Assembly (NCBI GenBank): GCA_020850315.1
Contig: JADZEY010000103.1
Location: forward strand, 1-43,436
Direction of reading: 5' to 3'
Length of the DNA stretch: 43,436 nt
Source: Armatimonadota bacterium
Lineage (GTDB): Bacteria; Bacteroidota; Ignavibacteria; OLB7
Shown: positions 32,401 through 39,778 of the stretch, piece after piece
How positions within the stretch are numbered: the stretch's first letter is position 1
Layout: each line of letters starts with the position of its first letter
Notes under the pieces: generated by a model
Databases searched by the model: none
What the model was told of the DNA's origin: nothing
Seen by the model: the letters and a program-made list of their open reading frames with translations, nothing else
Made by a program: the position numbers and the translations under genes

Positions 32401-32800
32401 GATGGATATCCTCGATTACCAACAGCGTGCGGCGCAAGCCAGCAATCCGTTGCAGTGCGGCGGCCACAGCGGCGATTGTCCCTTCCGGTTCCTGCTTCAG
32501 CAGCGGCCCTGCCGATTCGGAACCCCACATTGCCAACGCCAGCACCGGCCCAATGGATGCTGATTCTTCGGGGCGAAGCCGTGCGTGAACCACCGCGCCA
32601 TCGGCAGCAGCAATCCGCCGGACTGATTCTTCAACAAGGCGACTTTTGCCGCTTCCTGCCTCGCCAATCAGCAATGCGGCCCGCAGCGTGGCGGCCTCGG
32701 TATCGTGCCACAACCGGGTGATCTGCTCAAGCTCGGCCAAACGCCCCACAAACGGCAGCGCGCCATTGCGAACAAAACGATCAATGGAGGGGATAGACAT
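29495..32800 (-). CDS. STAND-type AAA ATPase with C-terminal SARP/BTAD domain
   Basis: This 1101-aa regulator-like protein has an N-terminal AAA/NACHT-like ATPase (FVGRLAELEQI about residue 17; Walker A GEAGSGKS about 45; Walker B LLVIEDIHLL about 127; GNPLAF and HLSDQELHAAQLLAVLGESF lid region). A long helical TPR-like middle follows (about 380-850). The C-terminus is an OmpR-type winged helix (RIGMFGKMTIQ, ARNQALLGLLVADAML) with a BTAD helical domain (ARQALREGGVADALRNIQQTL). Actinobacterial SARP regulators carry BTAD at the N-terminus before the ATPase; here the order is reversed. It is likely a signal-dependent transcription activator; ligand and targets are unknown. Confidence 0.78.
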   Translation of the reverse strand: MSIPSIDRFVRNGALPFVGRLAELEQITRLWHDTEAATLRAALLIGEAGSGKSRLVEESVRRIAAADGAVVHARLRPEESASIGPVLALAMWGSESAGPLLKQEPEGTIAAVAAALQRIAGLRRTLLVIEDIHLLHGITLREFAILLDSLADDPIALLCTSRPADLDARGLLQPFIREEIPLGGLQRDDLAQLWRELFGDRANPQALQAMERATLGNPLAFRSALRGAINSGAMRMEEATNVWQISLTPGAFAEVVGRTAQRISEGMISHLSDQELHAAQLLAVLGESFSLESATRLLPDAETLLPQLVEQGVIARPLTVSYSLNGVASSHPPFAFVHTLLHRWLWERATPSFGSIARLIADFPPIFSVRPFQFLLECANPEPLPQPITEQAIRRLLPVAATLDHSADWPYALTIYHACQAIYQEVEHWDNQTDQDRIRIELLMRGVNQLRSRNAPEAYAEMIEEIMQLSAKLLDDGYPTARMYALSFQQEYLWHTQDPTYLNVWQEVQSLCRKHPEVRFDFPYLEFLSQAMHFAIIEPDLGRMEVIEQELDELMESQQATEPFKSHALLQVARYLMLKFDTAEELSRRQRLRQQLDALDGGDLRHRPWILEFLYTTGYPAETITQANPLLRYFRDAAYWQSFYSASLLKAASLALMGASAMELQSLLAALPNWGDVDEGLHTLIARRCWDICLAFALRFDAEGAAAMAKFCQFDPEDLPTVQKLFWNQVSPNANPTDGLLEEEEHPLLQLHAAITAGNGVEPMVMEAMESLRKEFQQPILRIYDLADRYCFLHQMKRAQAEGKGWAVDAASQLPQTVVRSVIEWFVEHGMHTPIEGVMEHYGHVLPPEEAARWRRTARGMAKTAEGNQQSATVDEPALRIGMFGKMTIQARGTEPTRLRGARNQALLGLLVADAMLREPLEKIDFCRLATNDFQDPDRARRSMNVAVLRLREVIGTEMILTDGDTPRLHPDLCHADILEAYTALRNARQALREGGVADALRNIQQTLAMWCGQVPFPGLYDEFYESLREEFETRARDTSVAIAKRLLKEEDTTGAEQLLQQTFSILPEDEEVANLLRTALLRQGKLADTQWVKMKAEESE

Positions 32801-32896
32801 AAACGGGAGTATCTACTGCGAGCAGGAAAGGGTTTGATTGGGAAGATAGCACGGGAGATGGTGACGATTGACCAGCGGCATCAACCGGAAACAAGA

Positions 32897-32928
32897 CAAG
32901 CCGCAGGATACGATGATCCTGCGGCTTG
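32897..32928 (-). terminator. Terminator of the ribosomal operon
   Basis: A perfect 13-bp stem (CAAGCCGCAGGAT / ATCCTGCGGCTTG) with a 6-base loop lies 65 bases after the rpsR stop. Read on the minus strand it is followed by T-rich TCTTGTTT. Confidence 0.65.
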
Positions 32929-32992
32929 AAAGAAGTGCATAACTTCCGAAGAAAAAAACTCAGGCCAAGTGCCAGAGAGAGGGAGAGCGTGC

Positions 32993-33280
32993 TTAGCGTG
33001 CGTCGTCGGTGACGAACGGAAGGAGCGCAAGGTGGCGTGCGTACTTCACCGCACGGGTTAGCGCGCGCTGTTGCGTTGCGGTAAGCCCGGTGATACGCTT
33101 CGGGAGGATTTTCCCTTGGTCGTTGGTGAAGCGAAGCAGCAGCTTGGTGTTCGTGTAGTCAATGTACTCGATCCCCTTCAGCGGGTTCCGGCGGCGGCGC
33201 GGCGGCTCGGCACGTTTTTGCTGGCGAAGCGCAGCATCGGCGTTGTTTTGGTCGCGGCGATTATTAAAGCGTGGATTCAC
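32993..33280 (-). CDS. rpsR: Ribosomal protein bS18
   Basis: bS18 is a small-subunit protein next to bS6 on the platform. The 95-aa product shows the family core IEYIDYTNTKLLLRFTNDQG, then KILPKRITGL and QQRALTRAVKYARHLALLPF. The N-terminus is Asn/Arg-rich. The only reasonable start is GTG at 33280; no ATG is in frame before it. It follows rpmE by 44 bases on the same strand. The usual bS6 and single-strand binding gene partners are absent here. Confidence 0.95.
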   Translation of the reverse strand: MNPRFNNRRDQNNADAALRQQKRAEPPRRRRNPLKGIEYIDYTNTKLLLRFTNDQGKILPKRITGLTATQQRALTRAVKYARHLALLPFVTDDAR

Positions 33281-33324
33281 GATGGCCTGAAATATGGAAG
33301 TTCTACGTTGTTCGTATCGCTGGT

Positions 33325-33555
33325 TTACGAGGTCTGCTTGGAAGCGCGGATATCCTTGGAGCGTTGCGAGCGCTGGTTAAAGCGGTCAATACGTCCTGCG
33401 GTATCAATCATCTTCTGCCGTCCGGTGAAGAACGGGTGGCATTCGGAGCAGATTTCTAACTTGATGTTGCCGATTGTGGAGCGAGTGATAAACACCGACC
33501 CGCAAACGCAGCTTACCTGCGCAGCAACATACTTCGGATGGATTTTCTCTTTCAT
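33325..33555 (-). CDS. rpmE: Ribosomal protein bL31
   Basis: bL31 bridges the ribosomal subunits. The 76-aa product has the zinc-binding form: VSCVCGSVF and [10 protein letters not shown] give the CxC and CxxC ligands. MKEKIHPKY starts the protein and matches family N-termini. It sits between the DUF4295-like gene and rpsR in one minus-strand operon. The C+ form is usually the zinc-replete version. Confidence 0.95.
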   Translation of the reverse strand: MKEKIHPKYVAAQVSCVCGSVFITRSTIGNIKLEICSECHPFFTGRQKMIDTAGRIDRFNQRSQRSKDIRASKQTS

Positions 33556-33586
33556 TGTTGTTCAGCCCCTTTTCAAAAAAAAGTGA

Positions 33587-33757
33587 TTAACCCTTTACAG
33601 CTTTCTCAACTTCGGCAAGATCCTTCACCTGAATGAAGCGTTCGCCGAAGGTGTAAGTACCCCGATTGGACTTGTTCATCGTGACGATTTTCACCGAAAT
33701 TTTGTCCGATGCGCCCTTTTTCTTGTTCTTATCTTGGAACGATTGCGTTTTTGCCAT
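33587..33757 (-). CDS. Small basic ribosome-linked protein, DUF4295-like
   Basis: This 56-aa protein starts at ATG 33757 (MAKTQSFQDKNKKKG) with GGAG about seven bases upstream. The core VKIVTMNKSNRGTYTFGERF resembles the 'KxIKMVKSPKTGAYTFxEE' block of the DUF4295 family. In Bacteroidota DUF4295 genes accompany ribosomal protein genes and have been reported as a ribosomal component; I recall that from memory. Here it heads the rpmE-rpsR operon behind a good promoter. A longer upstream frame is rejected. Identity is tentative because only the middle is alike. Confidence 0.6.
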   Translation of the reverse strand: MAKTQSFQDKNKKKGASDKISVKIVTMNKSNRGTYTFGERFIQVKDLAEVEKAVKG

Positions 33758-33808
33758 GGCTGACTCCGAATCTAGGTCGTTGTTATCGCTGTCTGCAGAA
33801 GAGGACGG

Positions 33809-33840
33809 CAAAGATACGCCCGTGCGTGTACGTTTACCAA
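33809..33840 (-). promoter_or_regulatory. Promoter of the DUF4295-like/rpmE/rpsR operon
   Basis: On the minus strand TTGG (33837-33840), a 20-base spacer, then TATCTTTG (33809-33816): an exact TAnnTTTG at ideal spacing. Transcription would start near 33802, about 45 bases upstream of the first ATG. It is the best promoter match in the window. Confidence 0.7.
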
Positions 33841-33889
33841 GCCCTGAACATCTTGCAATTTTTCTGGGGAATCCACGATGGAAACCACG

Positions 33890-33921
33890 AAAGAGGGCGA
33901 CCCCCTTGCGGGAAGCCGCCC
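33890..33921 (-). terminator. Probable terminator of the tRNA-Leu transcript
   Basis: On the minus strand GGGCG (33917-33921) pairs with CGCCC (33895-33899), with an inner CCC/GGG stem and a GCAA loop. TCTTTC follows. It lies 86 bases behind the tRNA. Confidence 0.45.
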
Positions 33922-34006
33922 GTCTTCCGTTTCTAGACCATTATGGGAACTTGCTGAAAGAGCTACGTTTGCCGTCCGGAAGTTGTACTGGTCGCGCTCT
34001 GTTGTG

Positions 34007-34091
34007 TGCAGGAGGGGGGAGTCGAACCCCCACGGGTGTTGAGCCCGCCAGATTTTGAGTCTGGTGCGTCTGCCTATTCCGCCACTCCTGC
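34007..34091 (-). tRNA. tRNA-Leu (anticodon CAA)
   Basis: A full class II cloverleaf is visible: acceptor stem GCAGGAG/CTCCTGC, anticodon stem CCAGA/TCTGG with loop CTCAAAA (anticodon CAA, reading UUG), long variable arm CGGG...CCCG, and T stem GGGGG/CCCCC with loop TTCGACT. CCA is not encoded (CAC follows the discriminator A). It lies between gyrA and the ribosomal operon. Confidence 0.95.
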
Positions 34092-34187
34092 TTCTTGCCG
34101 TCGGTGTTGCCAAGTACGATGTTGTCAGAACTGGCATTCCTGTTCGGCAGATTCCGCAGTTCGGTAAGTGGCACTACCGTTCTGCGG

Positions 34188-34217
34188 AAAAGGGCTGCAA
34201 TGATACGGCCACAGCCC
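34188..34217 (-). terminator. Probable gyrA terminator
   Basis: On the minus strand GGGCTG (34212-34217) pairs with CAGCCC (34192-34197) across a 14-base loop and is followed by TTTT. It lies 35 bases behind the gyrA stop. Confidence 0.45.
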
Positions 34218-34251
34218 CCACGAATGCAACAAAAGAATTGTAAACGGCAAA

Positions 34252-36741
34252 TTATTCTGCCGAATCGCCGATTTCCTCGCTGTTTTCGCCATTCACTTCG
34301 CCATTGCTCTCCCCTTCTTCAGAGGCCACAATCGCCACCCCGGTGATTTGATCCCCTTCGTTCATGCGGATCAGCCGCACTCCTTGCGTGTTCCGGCTAA
34401 GCACCCGAATCTCGGCCACGTGCTGGCGGATCACCATTCCCCCTTTGGTCATCACCACAATGTCGTCGGCATCCACCACTTCGCGCATGGAGATGACGTT
34501 GCCGGTTTTGTCGGTGGTGTTCATGGAGATCACCCCTTTTCCGCCACGCCGCGTCAGGCGGAAGTCAGCAACTTGGCTCCGCTTGCCGTAGCCGTTTTCG
34601 GCCACCACCAGCAGGTTCGATTCGGTGCGTTTAACAGCCACCATGCCGATGACAAAATCCCCGCTGCCAAGCGTCACACCGCGAACCCCTGCGGCTTGGC
34701 GGCCCATGTCGCGCACGTCGGTCTCGCGGAACCGAACAGCCATTCCGGAATGGGTGCCGATCACAATGTCGTTGGTTCCGTCGGTTAATCGGGCTTCCAC
34801 AAGGTTGTCGCCATCGGCAAGGTTAATGGCGATGATGCCGTTGGTGCGGATGTTTGCAAAATCTTTCAACGGCGTTTTCTTCACAGTCCCCTGTTGCGTC
34901 ACCATAAAGACGAACTCTTCGGTGGTGAACCCACGCACGGCCATCACTGCGGTGATATTCTCATCTTTCTCCTTTGGCAGCAGATTGGCCAGCGAACGCC
35001 CTTTTGCGGCACGCCCCGCTTCCGGTATCTCGTAGATTTTCACCCGGAAGCAGCGGCCACGGTCGGTGAAGAAGACAAGGTAATGGTGGGTGGAGCCAAC
35101 AAAGACGTGTTCGATGAAATCATCTTCACGGGTCTGCATCCCCGTCACCCCTTTTCCGCCGCGAAGCTGGCGACGGTAGCCGCTTGCGGGGAATCGCTTG
35201 ATGAAGCCGTTGTTGCTGATAGTGACCACCATATCCTCCTCGGCAATCATATCCTCAATCGTGAAATCACGATAGTCGTAGATGATCTCGGTTCGGCGGG
35301 GGTTGTCGTACTTCTGCTTCAGATCCAGAAGCTCGGTGCGGATGATCTCCAGCTGCAGCTCTTTGGAGGCCAGAACCGCTCGCAGTCCTTCAATCATCTT
35401 GATGGTTTCGCGGTATTCGTCCTCAATTTTTTCACGCTCCAACCCAGTTAGCCGTTGCAATCGCATATCCAGGATTGCCTTGGATTGTATTTCCGACAGG
35501 CCGAACTTGCTGATCAGGCTTGCTTTTGCGGTTTCCACATCCTTCGATTTCTTGATCGTCTCAATCACCGCATCAATGTTGTCGAGCGCGATGATGTAGC
35601 CTTCAAGGATGTGGGCGCGGCGTTCGGCGGCTTCAAGGTCGAACTGAGTTCGGCGAACCACGACTTCGTTGCGGTGTTTCAGGAAGTGTTCCATCACCTC
35701 CTTCAGGTTCAGCACACGGGGGCGGCCATCCACCAACGCCAGCATAATCACGCCGAACGTCTGCTGCATTTGGGTATGCTTGTAGAGGTTGTTCAGCACC
35801 ACTTCGGGGGTTGCGTCCCGCTTCAGCTCCACCACAACACGCACGCCGTCGCGGTCCGATTCGTCGCGGATGTTGGAGATGTCTTCCAGCCGTTTTTCCT
35901 TCACCAACTCAGCAATTTTCTCAATCAAATGGGCTTTGTTGACCTGGTAGGGGAATTCGGTGATAACCAGTTGTTCCTTGCCCGATTTCAGCACTTCAGT
36001 GTTCACCCTTGCGCGCATCACCACGCGGCCACGCCCACTTTGGAACGCTTCGGCAACGCCTTCATAGCCGTAAATAATCCCCCCGGTTGGGAAGTCGGGA
36101 GCCTTCACGAACTTCATCATCTCCTGGATGGTGACTTCGGGATTTTTGATCAACTCAATCAGCCCATCCACCACTTCGCCAAGGTTGTGTGGCGGGATAT
36201 TGGTGGCCATTCCAACAGCGATCCCGCTTGATCCGTTGACCAGAAGGTTCGGAAAATTTGCGGGGAGAACGCTTGGTTGCTGCAGCGAGTCGTCGAAATT
36301 GGGGACGAAGTTGACGGTGTTTTTGTCAATGTCCCGAAGCATCTCCATGGCAACGTGGGTCAGGCGTGCTTCGGTATACCTCATGGCCGCCGGGGGATCT
36401 CCATCCATGCTGCCGAAGTTCCCCTGCCCATCCACCAACGGGTGGCGCATGGTAAAGTCTTGGGCCATCCGGACCAGCGTGTCGTAAATGGAAGCATCGC
36501 CGTGCGGGTGGTACTTCCCCATGGTCTCGGCAACCGGGCGGGCAGATTTTTTGTACGGGCGGCCTGGCGAAAGGCTCAGTTCAGACATAGCGTACAGCAC
36601 GCGGCGGTGCACCGGTTTTAAGCCGTCGCGCACATCGGGAAGTGCGCGGGAGACGATCACCGAAAAGGAGTAATCCAGGAAGGAGTTCTGCATCTCCTCT
36701 TCAAGAGTGATGGGAACCAATCGGTCGGACGTTGTTGCCAT
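34252..36741 (-). CDS. gyrA: DNA gyrase subunit A
   Basis: GyrA cuts and rejoins DNA during negative supercoiling. The 829-aa product has the N-terminal breakage domain with [31 protein letters not shown] and the catalytic Tyr in [10 protein letters not shown]. The C-terminal beta-pinwheel has a GyrA box that reads QLRGGKG. The tail is acidic ([16 protein letters not shown]). At the position of E. coli Ser83 in the quinolone region there is Ala, with Asp87 kept. The start at ATG 36741 is usual. gyrB is not adjacent. Confidence 0.95.
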   Translation of the reverse strand: MATTSDRLVPITLEEEMQNSFLDYSFSVIVSRALPDVRDGLKPVHRRVLYAMSELSLSPGRPYKKSARPVAETMGKYHPHGDASIYDTLVRMAQDFTMRHPLVDGQGNFGSMDGDPPAAMRYTEARLTHVAMEMLRDIDKNTVNFVPNFDDSLQQPSVLPANFPNLLVNGSSGIAVGMATNIPPHNLGEVVDGLIELIKNPEVTIQEMMKFVKAPDFPTGGIIYGYEGVAEAFQSGRGRVVMRARVNTEVLKSGKEQLVITEFPYQVNKAHLIEKIAELVKEKRLEDISNIRDESDRDGVRVVVELKRDATPEVVLNNLYKHTQMQQTFGVIMLALVDGRPRVLNLKEVMEHFLKHRNEVVVRRTQFDLEAAERRAHILEGYIIALDNIDAVIETIKKSKDVETAKASLISKFGLSEIQSKAILDMRLQRLTGLEREKIEDEYRETIKMIEGLRAVLASKELQLEIIRTELLDLKQKYDNPRRTEIIYDYRDFTIEDMIAEEDMVVTISNNGFIKRFPASGYRRQLRGGKGVTGMQTREDDFIEHVFVGSTHHYLVFFTDRGRCFRVKIYEIPEAGRAAKGRSLANLLPKEKDENITAVMAVRGFTTEEFVFMVTQQGTVKKTPLKDFANIRTNGIIAINLADGDNLVEARLTDGTNDIVIGTHSGMAVRFRETDVRDMGRQAAGVRGVTLGSGDFVIGMVAVKRTESNLLVVAENGYGKRSQVADFRLTRRGGKGVISMNTTDKTGNVISMREVVDADDIVVMTKGGMVIRQHVAEIRVLSRNTQGVRLIRMNEGDQITGVAIVASEEGESNGEVNGENSEEIGDSAE

Positions 36742-36936
36742 GAAGAGCCTATTCTGTATGACTGAAAGTTTTGGTTGCTACAAGTTGCCAAGTGCCATAA
36801 CGGTTGGCCAACCGAACGGACAACAAGTCACCACTGCTCCCACCTCTATTTTGGCGATTATCGGCAGGGAGCAAATCGTTGAAAAATGATAGAAATCGGT
36901 GATTTCTGTGGTTGTTGTGCAAGTCGGCATCCGCCG

Positions 36937-36944
36937 CAAAGATA
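36937..36944 (-). promoter_or_regulatory. Possible gyrA promoter (-7 element)
   Basis: TATCTTTG on the minus strand matches TAnnTTTG exactly and is followed by CGG. The nearest upstream TTGG is only 15 bases away, short for the usual 18-21. It lies 196 bases before gyrA and directly downstream of the T9SS gene terminator. Confidence 0.45.
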
Positions 36945-36953
36945 GGCAAAACA

Positions 36954-37013
36954 GCCTTTCCAACAGCCGAAAAAATCGCCCATCGCATGGGATTTTTTTG
37001 CTGTTGGGAAGGC
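36954..37013. terminator. Bidirectional terminator hairpin
   Basis: Arms of about 25 bases (GCCTTTCCAACAGC... with GCTGTTGGGAAGGC) pair with few mismatches. The core CCCAT-CGC-ATGGG is flanked by ATTTTTTT on the plus strand and GATTTTTT on the minus strand, so both directions have T tracts. It ends the T9SS gene before gyrA. Confidence 0.75.
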
Positions 37014-37108
37014 CGGAACTGAATAGGTAGCAGGAACTATGGATAGATGTTTTTTGATACGAGGAAGCACGAAATTCCTGCACTCAACTATCATACTCCC
37101 CTCTTCTT

Positions 37109-39778
37109 CTACCTGACCACCACCATCTTCTCCACAACCCGCTGCTGGCCCAGCATCAACTCCACAATGTAGGTTCCCGGCGGCAGCTGGCTTGCGTCGA
37201 ATCCAACGGCGTAGCGGCCAGCGTCCATCCATTGCCCCGGCAGAACCTCGGCAACCGGGCGACCGATGGGATCGAACACCCGTATCGCAACATCCCCGGC
37301 ACTTGGAATGCTGAACCGAAGTTCGGTGGTTCCGCTCAACGGGTTTGGTTGCGCCGAAATCCGGGCGTGGTTGCTGGTGATAGCTCCTTCGCGGCGAACT
37401 TTGCCCAAGCCATCACCATCAATCTTCGATAGTATCTCCGAAACACCGTACCGTGAACCGTATTGCGCAACCGGAACGCTCACATTCGCGGTGTCGAAAC
37501 GCACCCGTAGGAAGTATGTTCCTGATAACAGGTCGAAGGTGGTATCAATACTGCGGCGGTACAATGCCGATGATGCGCTCAGATTAAAGCTGTCTACTTG
37601 ATAAACAACGCTGTTGCTTGCCGAATCCATCAACTCTGCAACTACCATTACTCGTCGTCCGGTGGTGTCGCTTCCGGCAAACTCTCCAACAACTGTCAGT
37701 CCAATTCGTGTGCTATCATGGCTGTGGAAATAGAGAGTGCGGAACAAGGCTTGAGCTTGGGGTAGGGTGTTGATAATCCGATCAGTAGTGTCGCGGGCTA
37801 CCAGTGATATTCCTGCTGCTGTTGCATCATTGGCGTACCAAGCGTTGAACATCGTGCTATGCACTGAACAGGTGGCCGAGTCATCTACAAGCATCGCCAG
37901 CGCGCGTCCTTCGGCCATATACTCGGTTGGTGCCGATCGTGCAAAAAACTGGCGTGTGGTGTGCATCGTTGGATTATCACCTTCACCCCCCGTCTGGTAC
38001 AATACCCCCTGCCGCCCCACTTGACGAAGCTGGCTGGTGGCTGCCTGCGGGAACACCCCGCCAAAGCTGTAATCCAGTATTCGCTTCTCATTAAAATCCT
38101 CGGTGTAGCGGAACGTTCCCTGTTTCATGCCACGACTGGTTGTGTAGGGAATCGAAAAAAACGCATGATGATCGTCTGGTACGGCAACCCCTGTCAGATC
38201 ATTCGTTGATGCGATGCTAGCATACATTGGCGCAGCATAGTCTGTCCCTTGTCCACCCATTGCTGGAATGGAGGCAACAACAGTGTTCGTTCCCCACAGC
38301 CACGGGGTTCCCAGAAGCGATGTTGGCTCCACCCAGATGCTGCGCAGGTTCAGGCATTGCATGGAGGTTTGGTTGGTCAATAATCGCCTGTTGATGGATA
38401 CCGGGGTCTCCCAAACAATGACTTCCTGAATTCTTCCAAATGGGTCTTGAGTTTGATCCATGCTGGGGAAATAATGCCGACCGTTTGGCTCGTTGAACGT
38501 CACGTTGCGCAGCGTGGAAGCGTTGGTGATAACCATCGGAATAGCCGGATTCCCCGGCTCGCGACCTTGTGCAAGCCGCCCATAGAGAATCGTTTGCCGA
38601 CCGCTCACCGTCGGTTGTGCCCAGGAAAACCCAGTCGTGCTATCGCGATTGCCAACGTGAGCAAAACTGGGAACGGTTGGAAATCGCCCAGCTTCGGACA
38701 TCATGTACGGGTAAATATCGGAGACCGTCACCGCTGCTGAATAGACTCCTGGCATCCACCACCATGTTGAGATACCGGGGCGTTTACGGATTTTGGCTTG
38801 GATACCGAACGTTGCGTCCGAGTAAAGGATAGCGAACCCAGAATCGGACAATCGGCTGATCACAGGGGTCCCCCACGCCGTCCATGCCATGCTTTGGCCA
38901 AGGTTGTAGATGTTGTTCTTGTAGTAGTCATCCACATGCTCCAATTGTCCAAAGCTTCCGTTAGCAGCCCCATCCTGAAAGAAGACATTGCGGAAGACAA
39001 CCTCACGATGCAGCGTGTCGCTGGCCGTGACGCTGTGGCAACTCCAGACCACCGAAGCAACAACATCATTTCCCGAAGGATACAGCGTTAATGCTGGATG
39101 CAGATTCTGAATGCGGGTTAACCCAGCGCTGATCGGGAGTGCGTACTCCATCGGCTCCCAGCGAATCACCCCAGTGGTATCCACCGGCAAGGAGCGGCGG
39201 AGGAAGGTCCAGGTGGTACGATATGGGTTCAGCGAATCAGGAATGTCGGGATTGTAGAGCGCGGTGTCTTTGTAGTAGGTGGCGTAGTAGCGGCCCCACG
39301 ATGAAGTCGGTGGCTTGTAGTACGCCATTTTGTGTTGATTATTGTAGTCCAAATTCCCCGTGATTGCTTCGGCGGGTTGTTTGTACACGATTTCCAGCAA
39401 TGAACCCGATCCTGGGCGAAGTGCTATCTCAATGGTTCCATCCGCTGGTACAATGACGTTAAGAGCCTGGCGCGGAACACTATCTCCTACCAAGCGAGTA
39501 GTATCGGCGGCAAGCTCCCGCACCTGCACAAACTCATACTGCTGAAAATCCTTGCGTAGGAGATTCAGCTTCAGCCGGATGCGGCGGTTTTCGGCTAACG
39601 TCACCATGCTGTCGCGGCGGGCTTGGCTGATGGTGGTTCTGTAGTCTGGTGGCTCGAACGTCCGGCGGTTGACCACAAACACATAGCTTGGTGTCCTTCT
39701 TGGGGTCAGCCTGCCCGTTGGTAGTCCCTGTTTTCTTATCGAAGAGTCCAATCTCCACATAGGTGGCTTCGGGGGCAT
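37109..39778 (-). pseudogene. 3' part of a frameshifted T9SS cargo gene (C-terminal sorting domain)
   Basis: The open frame of 889 codons lacks a signal peptide, and its first 31 codons read like out-of-frame sequence. True coding probably begins near 39685 with YVFVVNRRTFEPPDYRTT, continuing the upstream frame after loss of register. The C-terminus (about the last 80 residues: AQPNPLSGTTELRFSIPSAG ... DASQLPPGTYIVELMLG) is a Por/T9SS type A sorting domain. The middle is beta-rich and not recognised. Joined to the upstream frame, the product would be about 1655 aa. It may be a genuine pseudogene, a sequencing error, or rarely a programmed frameshift. Confidence 0.7.

Larger units (their letters stand above)
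36742..37108. other. Intergenic region between gyrA and the T9SS gene
   Basis: These 367 bases hold no gene. They include a likely gyrA promoter element (36937-36944) and a large hairpin acting as terminator (36954-37013). The remaining leader of about 190 bases before gyrA shows nothing else that I can name. Confidence 0.6.

Noticed and set aside
31586-32563. Open frame of 325 codons on the plus strand across the STAND-BTAD ATPase gene
   Set aside because: The other strand encodes clear Walker motifs and the ATPase domain here; this frame is an antisense shadow.
28579-32800. New anti-phage system made of the STAND ATPase and metallopeptidase
   Set aside because: STAND ATPases do occur in defence, but the C-terminal DNA-binding BTAD domain points to transcription control, and no nuclease, TIR or other killing effector is linked. 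I keep it only as a regulatory finding.
35455-36231. Open frame of 258 codons opposite gyrA
   Set aside because: gyrA is conserved throughout this stretch; the antisense product is His/Gln-rich and unrelated to any family I know.
39534-39778. True overlap of two separate T9SS genes
   Set aside because: Both frames lose coding sense inside the overlap at the same point, and the downstream one lacks a signal peptide; one frameshifted gene explains this better.
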